Source: Thermodesulfobacteriaceae bacterium (lineage in GTDB: Bacteria; Desulfobacterota; Thermodesulfobacteria; Thermodesulfobacteriales; Thermodesulfatatoraceae). Taken from it: DNA of 64,000 bases. Shown here piece by piece: positions 61,158 through 64,000 of this stretch. Made by a program: the position numbers and the translations under genes. Position 1 is the stretch's first letter. Every line of letters begins with the position of its first letter. The notes below the pieces were generated by a model, which had not been told where the DNA came from, ran no database searches, and saw only the letters and a program-made list of their open reading frames with translations. The stretch lies in NCBI GenBank assembly GCA_015494065.1, contig WGCA01000038.1, positions 48,354 to 112,353 on the forward strand. Direction: 5' to 3'.

Positions 61158-61960
61158 ACGTTAGTAGCCGCCCAACCCAATTTGGCCCTCAGGATCTCGA
61201 AATAATCCCGCGTCGGTGAGCGTACCAGTTTGAGCGCTCCCGGCGCTTTTTTTATTTTGATCTTTTCTCCAAAAGCAAAAGTTCGGTTAACGTAGCCGTC
61301 CACCAATAGGTGCACTTCTTCGGCTGGATAGAGCAGTTCTACCGCAAGTTCTTGTTCCGGAGGAATGACGATGGGCCGGGCGCTCAACATAAAAGGGCAA
61401 ATGGGGGTGAGGATCAAGGCCTGGCTTTGGGGATGGACGATAGGCCCACCAGCTGAAAGATTATAGGCGGTGGAACCCGTCGGGGTTGAAATGATTAGGC
61501 CGTCTCCGTGGTAAATGCTAAGGAGTTTTTGGGCGAAAGTCACCTTGATATGGATCATGTGTCCTAGGGGGCCTTTAATAAAGGCAGCCTCATTTAAGGC
61601 CAAAAAAGTTTCCTTGCGGTGCCTTACCTCAAGCAACATCCTTTCTTCAATCGGGGCCCGACCTTCGACCAGTCTGGCAAAGACTTCTTCGGCCTCCTCT
61701 TCGGTCACCTCCGTAAGGAACCCCAGTTTTCCCAGATTTACCCCTAAAAGAGGGACACCCAGTTGGTAAGCCAAGGGAGCAGAGCGCAAAAGGGTGCCGT
61801 CTCCCCCAAGGACCACGATGGCCAGAATTTTATCCCTGGCTATTTTTTGCTCCTCGGTGATGATCTCAAGGCCCTGCTGACCGAATTGCCTGTGCAGGGC
61901 TTCTTTCAAGCGCGGGGGAACGCGGGCGTTTTGTTTTACTATGAGAAGGATTTGGCCCAT
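61154..61960 (-). CDS. nadK: NAD kinase NadK
   Basis: 268 residues. NadK makes NADP+ from NAD+ with ATP or polyphosphate. VVLGGDGTLLRSA is the GGDG kinase motif, followed by LGVNLGKLGFLTEV, ALNEAAFIKG (NE motif) and the second glycine segment DGLIISTPTGSTAYNLSAGGPIVHP. The length and order match a standard bacterial enzyme. It diverges from the glutamate synthase operon. Confidence 0.95.
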   Translation of the reverse strand: MGQILLIVKQNARVPPRLKEALHRQFGQQGLEIITEEQKIARDKILAIVVLGGDGTLLRSAPLAYQLGVPLLGVNLGKLGFLTEVTEEEAEEVFARLVEGRAPIEERMLLEVRHRKETFLALNEAAFIKGPLGHMIHIKVTFAQKLLSIYHGDGLIISTPTGSTAYNLSAGGPIVHPQSQALILTPICPFMLSARPIVIPPEQELAVELLYPAEEVHLLVDGYVNRTFAFGEKIKIKKAPGALKLVRSPTRDYFEILRAKLGWAATNV

Positions 61961-62080
61961 AATATTAAGGTGCCCGTTTTTTAAAATTTACTAGCGTAAA
62001 AGAAGGTAAAAATAAATAGGGCTTTAAGGTTTGTCCTTGCCCGGACAGGATTTTCCTGTTTGAGAGAAAGGAATTAAAAC

Positions 62081-62109
62081 TTGAATTTTTTAGGCAATTT
62101 AATTAAGTT
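62081..62109 (+). promoter_or_regulatory. Candidate promoter of the glutamate synthase operon
   Basis: TTGAAT (62081-62086), 17 bases, TAAGTT (62104-62109), with about 30 bases to the GTG. The -10 is the same TAAGTT as the hrcA promoter. Upstream, ACAGGATTTTCCTGT (62046-62060) forms a small hairpin of unknown role. Confidence 0.4.
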
Positions 62110-62141
62110 TCGCAACCACACTGGGATACCGGGAGGAAGAG

Positions 62142-63713
62142 GTGAACCCCCAAAAAGAAGAAAACAAAAAGGCCTCAACCAGGACGAAGAGGAAAAAAAT
62201 CCAGTTTAGCAAGTTTTACCCCGATTTTTTTATCGAGCGCGACTGGGACAAGTGTATCAAGTGTAAAATCTGCATCCGGGAATGCACCTACGAAGCCCAT
62301 GGTTGGGACTCGAAAAGAGAGACCTTAACCGAAGACCATGCCAAGTGTGTGGGATGTCATCGTTGTGAGGCCATGTGTCCCACCGGGGCCTTAACCATCC
62401 GCAAGAACCCTTCAGATTTTAGGGAACACGATACTTGGAAGCCTTGGTTCATAAAAAACGTTTATAAACAGGCCGATACCGGCGGAGTGCTGCTGGCGGC
62501 CACGGGGTGCGCGGTGCCTTTTCGTAATTACTGGGACCACCTGGTCCTTGACGCCTGCCAGGTCACCAACCCGCCCATCGACCCCCTGCGGGAGCCGATG
62601 GAACTGCGCACCTATCTCGGGCCGAAACCGGACAAGCTGGAAGTGGTTCTTGAAGACGACAAATTTCACCTCAAGACCAAACTTGGCCCCCTTATCAAAC
62701 TGGAAGTACCCATCATGTTCGCCGCCATGTCTTATGGGGCCATAAGTCTTCACGTACACCAGGGTTTGGCCCGGGCGGCCAAGGAATTGGGCACCCTTTA
62801 CAATACTGGGGAAGGAGGGTTGCACGCCTCCCTTTACCAGTACGGCTCAAACACCATCGTCCAATGTGCGTCTGGCCGTTTTGGGCTGCACGTAGACTAT
62901 TTAAACGCCGGGGTAGCCATAGAAATCAAGATCGGCCAGGGGGCCAAGCCGGGCATCGGTGGACATCTGCCCGGGGAAAAGGTCACCGAAGAGATCTCCA
63001 AGACCCGCATGATCCCCGTGGGTTCAGACGCTATCTCCCCTGCCCCCCACCATGATATTTATTCTATCGAGGATCTGCGGGGCCTTATCTACGCCCTGAA
63101 AGAGGCTACTGAGTATAAGAAACTCGTCTTTGTAAAGATTGCGGCCGTACATAACGCCCCGGCGATTGCCTCCGGGATCGTGCGGGCCGGGGCTGACGTA
63201 GTGGTTCTTGACGGTTTGAGAGGGGGGACCGGGGCGGCGCCTACCATGTTCCGGGACTACGTGGGGATACCTATCGAGCTGGCCCTGGCCGCGGTGGATG
63301 AGCGTTTGCGTCAGGAAGGTATCAGAAACCAGGCCTCTTTGGTGGTTTCAGGGGGTATTCGCTGCAGTGCCGACGTGGTGAAGGCCATTGCCCTGGGGGC
63401 GGATGCGGTCTATATCGGGACCCCAGCCCTCATCGCGGTAGGATGCACCATGTGCGGGCGGTGTTTTACGGGGAAATGTCCCTGGGGGATCGCTACCAAT
63501 AACCCGGAGCTTATCAAACGCCTAGATCCGGAAACCGCCTTTGAAAAGATCTATAACCTGGTACACGGCTGGGCCCATGAGATCCAAGAACTCCTCGGGG
63601 CCATGGGGCTCAACTCTATTGAAAGTTTACGGGGCAACCGGGACAAACTCCGGGCCGTGGGGCTCAACGAGGTTGAGCTCAAAATCCTGGGTGTAAAACA
63701 CGCGGGAGAATAG
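62142..63713 (+). CDS. Archaeal-type glutamate synthase: ferredoxin plus FMN/GltS-core protein
   Basis: 523 residues from a GTG with GGGAGGAAGAG. Two 4Fe-4S clusters of ferredoxin type are at 38-48 (CIKCKICIREC) and 69-79 (CVGCHRCEAMC). The glutamate-synthase TIM barrel follows with MFAAMSYGAISLHVHQGLAR, EIKIGQGAKPGIGGHLPGEK, ADVVVLDGLRGGTGAAPTMF and the 3Fe-4S site CTMCGRCFTGKCPWGI. This is the archaeal split GltB arrangement in which the amidotransferase is a separate gene. It makes glutamate from 2-oxoglutarate and ammonia delivered by the next gene, using ferredoxin electrons. Confidence 0.9.
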   Translation: MNPQKEENKKASTRTKRKKIQFSKFYPDFFIERDWDKCIKCKICIRECTYEAHGWDSKRETLTEDHAKCVGCHRCEAMCPTGALTIRKNPSDFREHDTWKPWFIKNVYKQADTGGVLLAATGCAVPFRNYWDHLVLDACQVTNPPIDPLREPMELRTYLGPKPDKLEVVLEDDKFHLKTKLGPLIKLEVPIMFAAMSYGAISLHVHQGLARAAKELGTLYNTGEGGLHASLYQYGSNTIVQCASGRFGLHVDYLNAGVAIEIKIGQGAKPGIGGHLPGEKVTEEISKTRMIPVGSDAISPAPHHDIYSIEDLRGLIYALKEATEYKKLVFVKIAAVHNAPAIASGIVRAGADVVVLDGLRGGTGAAPTMFRDYVGIPIELALAAVDERLRQEGIRNQASLVVSGGIRCSADVVKAIALGADAVYIGTPALIAVGCTMCGRCFTGKCPWGIATNNPELIKRLDPETAFEKIYNLVHGWAHEIQELLGAMGLNSIESLRGNRDKLRAVGLNEVELKILGVKHAGE

Positions 63714-63715
63714 AG

Positions 63716-64000
63716 ATGGAGATATTTATCCCTAACAAAGAACAGTCAGGTTGTGGCCTTTCCGGGGTTATTAACCGCAAGGGCGAGTTAATAAAGGGGG
63801 AAGTGATAATTGAATCCATCTGTTGCCAGATGGAACGGGGCAACGGGCTGGGGGCCGGGTACGCCGCCTATGGTATCTATCCGGAATTTGCTGAATATTA
63901 TTGCCTTCACGTAATGGCGGACCATAAACAGGCCCTGAAGGACGTGGAAGAGATACTGGCCCATAAGTGCTACCTGGTCCATCAGGAACGTATTCCCACC
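63716..64000 (+). CDS. Class II glutamine amidotransferase, glutamate synthase subunit (partial)
   Basis: 95 codons to the window edge. The start MEIFIPNKEQSGCGLSGVINRKG has the Cys residue (13) that would become the N-terminal nucleophile after removal of a short propeptide. QMERGNGLGAGYAAYGIYPEF matches the class II (GATase) fold of archaeal glutamate synthase. It starts two bases after the large subunit's stop and provides ammonia for it. The C-terminal part is outside the window. Confidence 0.85.
   Translation, partial: MEIFIPNKEQSGCGLSGVINRKGELIKGEVIIESICCQMERGNGLGAGYAAYGIYPEFAEYYCLHVMADHKQALKDVEEILAHKCYLVHQERIPT

Noticed and set aside
1..64000. tRNA, rRNA or riboswitch genes.
   Set aside because: No cloverleaf, conserved rRNA segment or riboswitch core was recognised by eye; a covariance-model scan would be the decisive test.

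Overview
The window is a dense stretch of about 80 genes from a Gram-negative bacterium. An LptD, an O-antigen ligase, a WaaP-like kinase and many lipopolysaccharide (LPS) glycosyltransferases show an outer membrane with LPS. Several traits suggest a thermophilic, anaerobic lineage such as Thermodesulfobacteriota: a TruD with archaeal-looking ends, a DUF505-type protein, an archaeal-type split glutamate synthase, a CooT-like nickel protein beside a polyferredoxin, and three cysteine-cluster (YkgJ-type) proteins. This placement is inference; no rRNA or other marker in the window settles it. I saw no tRNA, rRNA or CRISPR array.

Layout. 1-7 kb: a cut-off YkgJ gene, a phosphoribosyltransferase with an in-frame stop, truD, secA, an unknown membrane-protein pair, a zinc-ribbon protein and rsmG. 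7.2-23.3 kb: a surface polysaccharide island. It has a forward arm (glycosyltransferases, methyltransferase, GT39 transferase, WaaP-like kinase, asparagine-synthetase-like protein), a tightly overlapping reverse operon (two GT39 proteins, Gfo/Idh dehydrogenase, DegT aminotransferase, ArnC-like transferase, O-antigen ligase, GT4) and one more forward GT39 gene. AT-rich blocks with edges inside genes show that it is a mosaic. 23.5-31 kb: dnaX-ybaB-recR, cobO, a PEP-CTERM-type CAAX protease, nadE and lptD. 31-39 kb: a reverse run of thiL-ndk, a DUF505 protein, a RAMP-like unknown, a ParB-like protein and a Memo protein, plus a TldE protease. 38.7-46 kb: a stand-alone AICAR transformylase, small conserved proteins, a DksA-type protein, pgsA, a short N-acetylglutamate synthase, a SPOR protein and argS. 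46-50.8 kb: CooT and an Fe-S protein, an RluA synthase, a pentapeptide-repeat protein, LapA, YkgJ, a histidine phosphatase and PsiE. 50.8-52.05 kb: a scar of palindromes, an orphan gene and a transposase remnant. 52.1-64 kb: hrcA-grpE-dnaK, rsmD-coaD and followers, DUF1015, DUF948 and YtxH proteins, nadK, and the start of a glutamate synthase operon.

How the genes work together. The reverse operon at 13.7-21.8 kb holds the parts expected for making an amino sugar, loading it on undecaprenyl phosphate and transferring it to lipid A or core, by analogy with the arn pathway but with a 3-aminotransferase-like enzyme. The hrcA-grpE-dnaK cluster lacks dnaJ and shows no CIRCE operator that I can see. 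Instead a perfect 10-bp inverted repeat encloses the grpE Shine-Dalgarno and start codon, which could form a temperature-sensitive hairpin. Most gene pairs overlap or sit a few bases apart, so translational coupling is common. Clear intrinsic terminators follow only the AICAR transformylase and dnaK.
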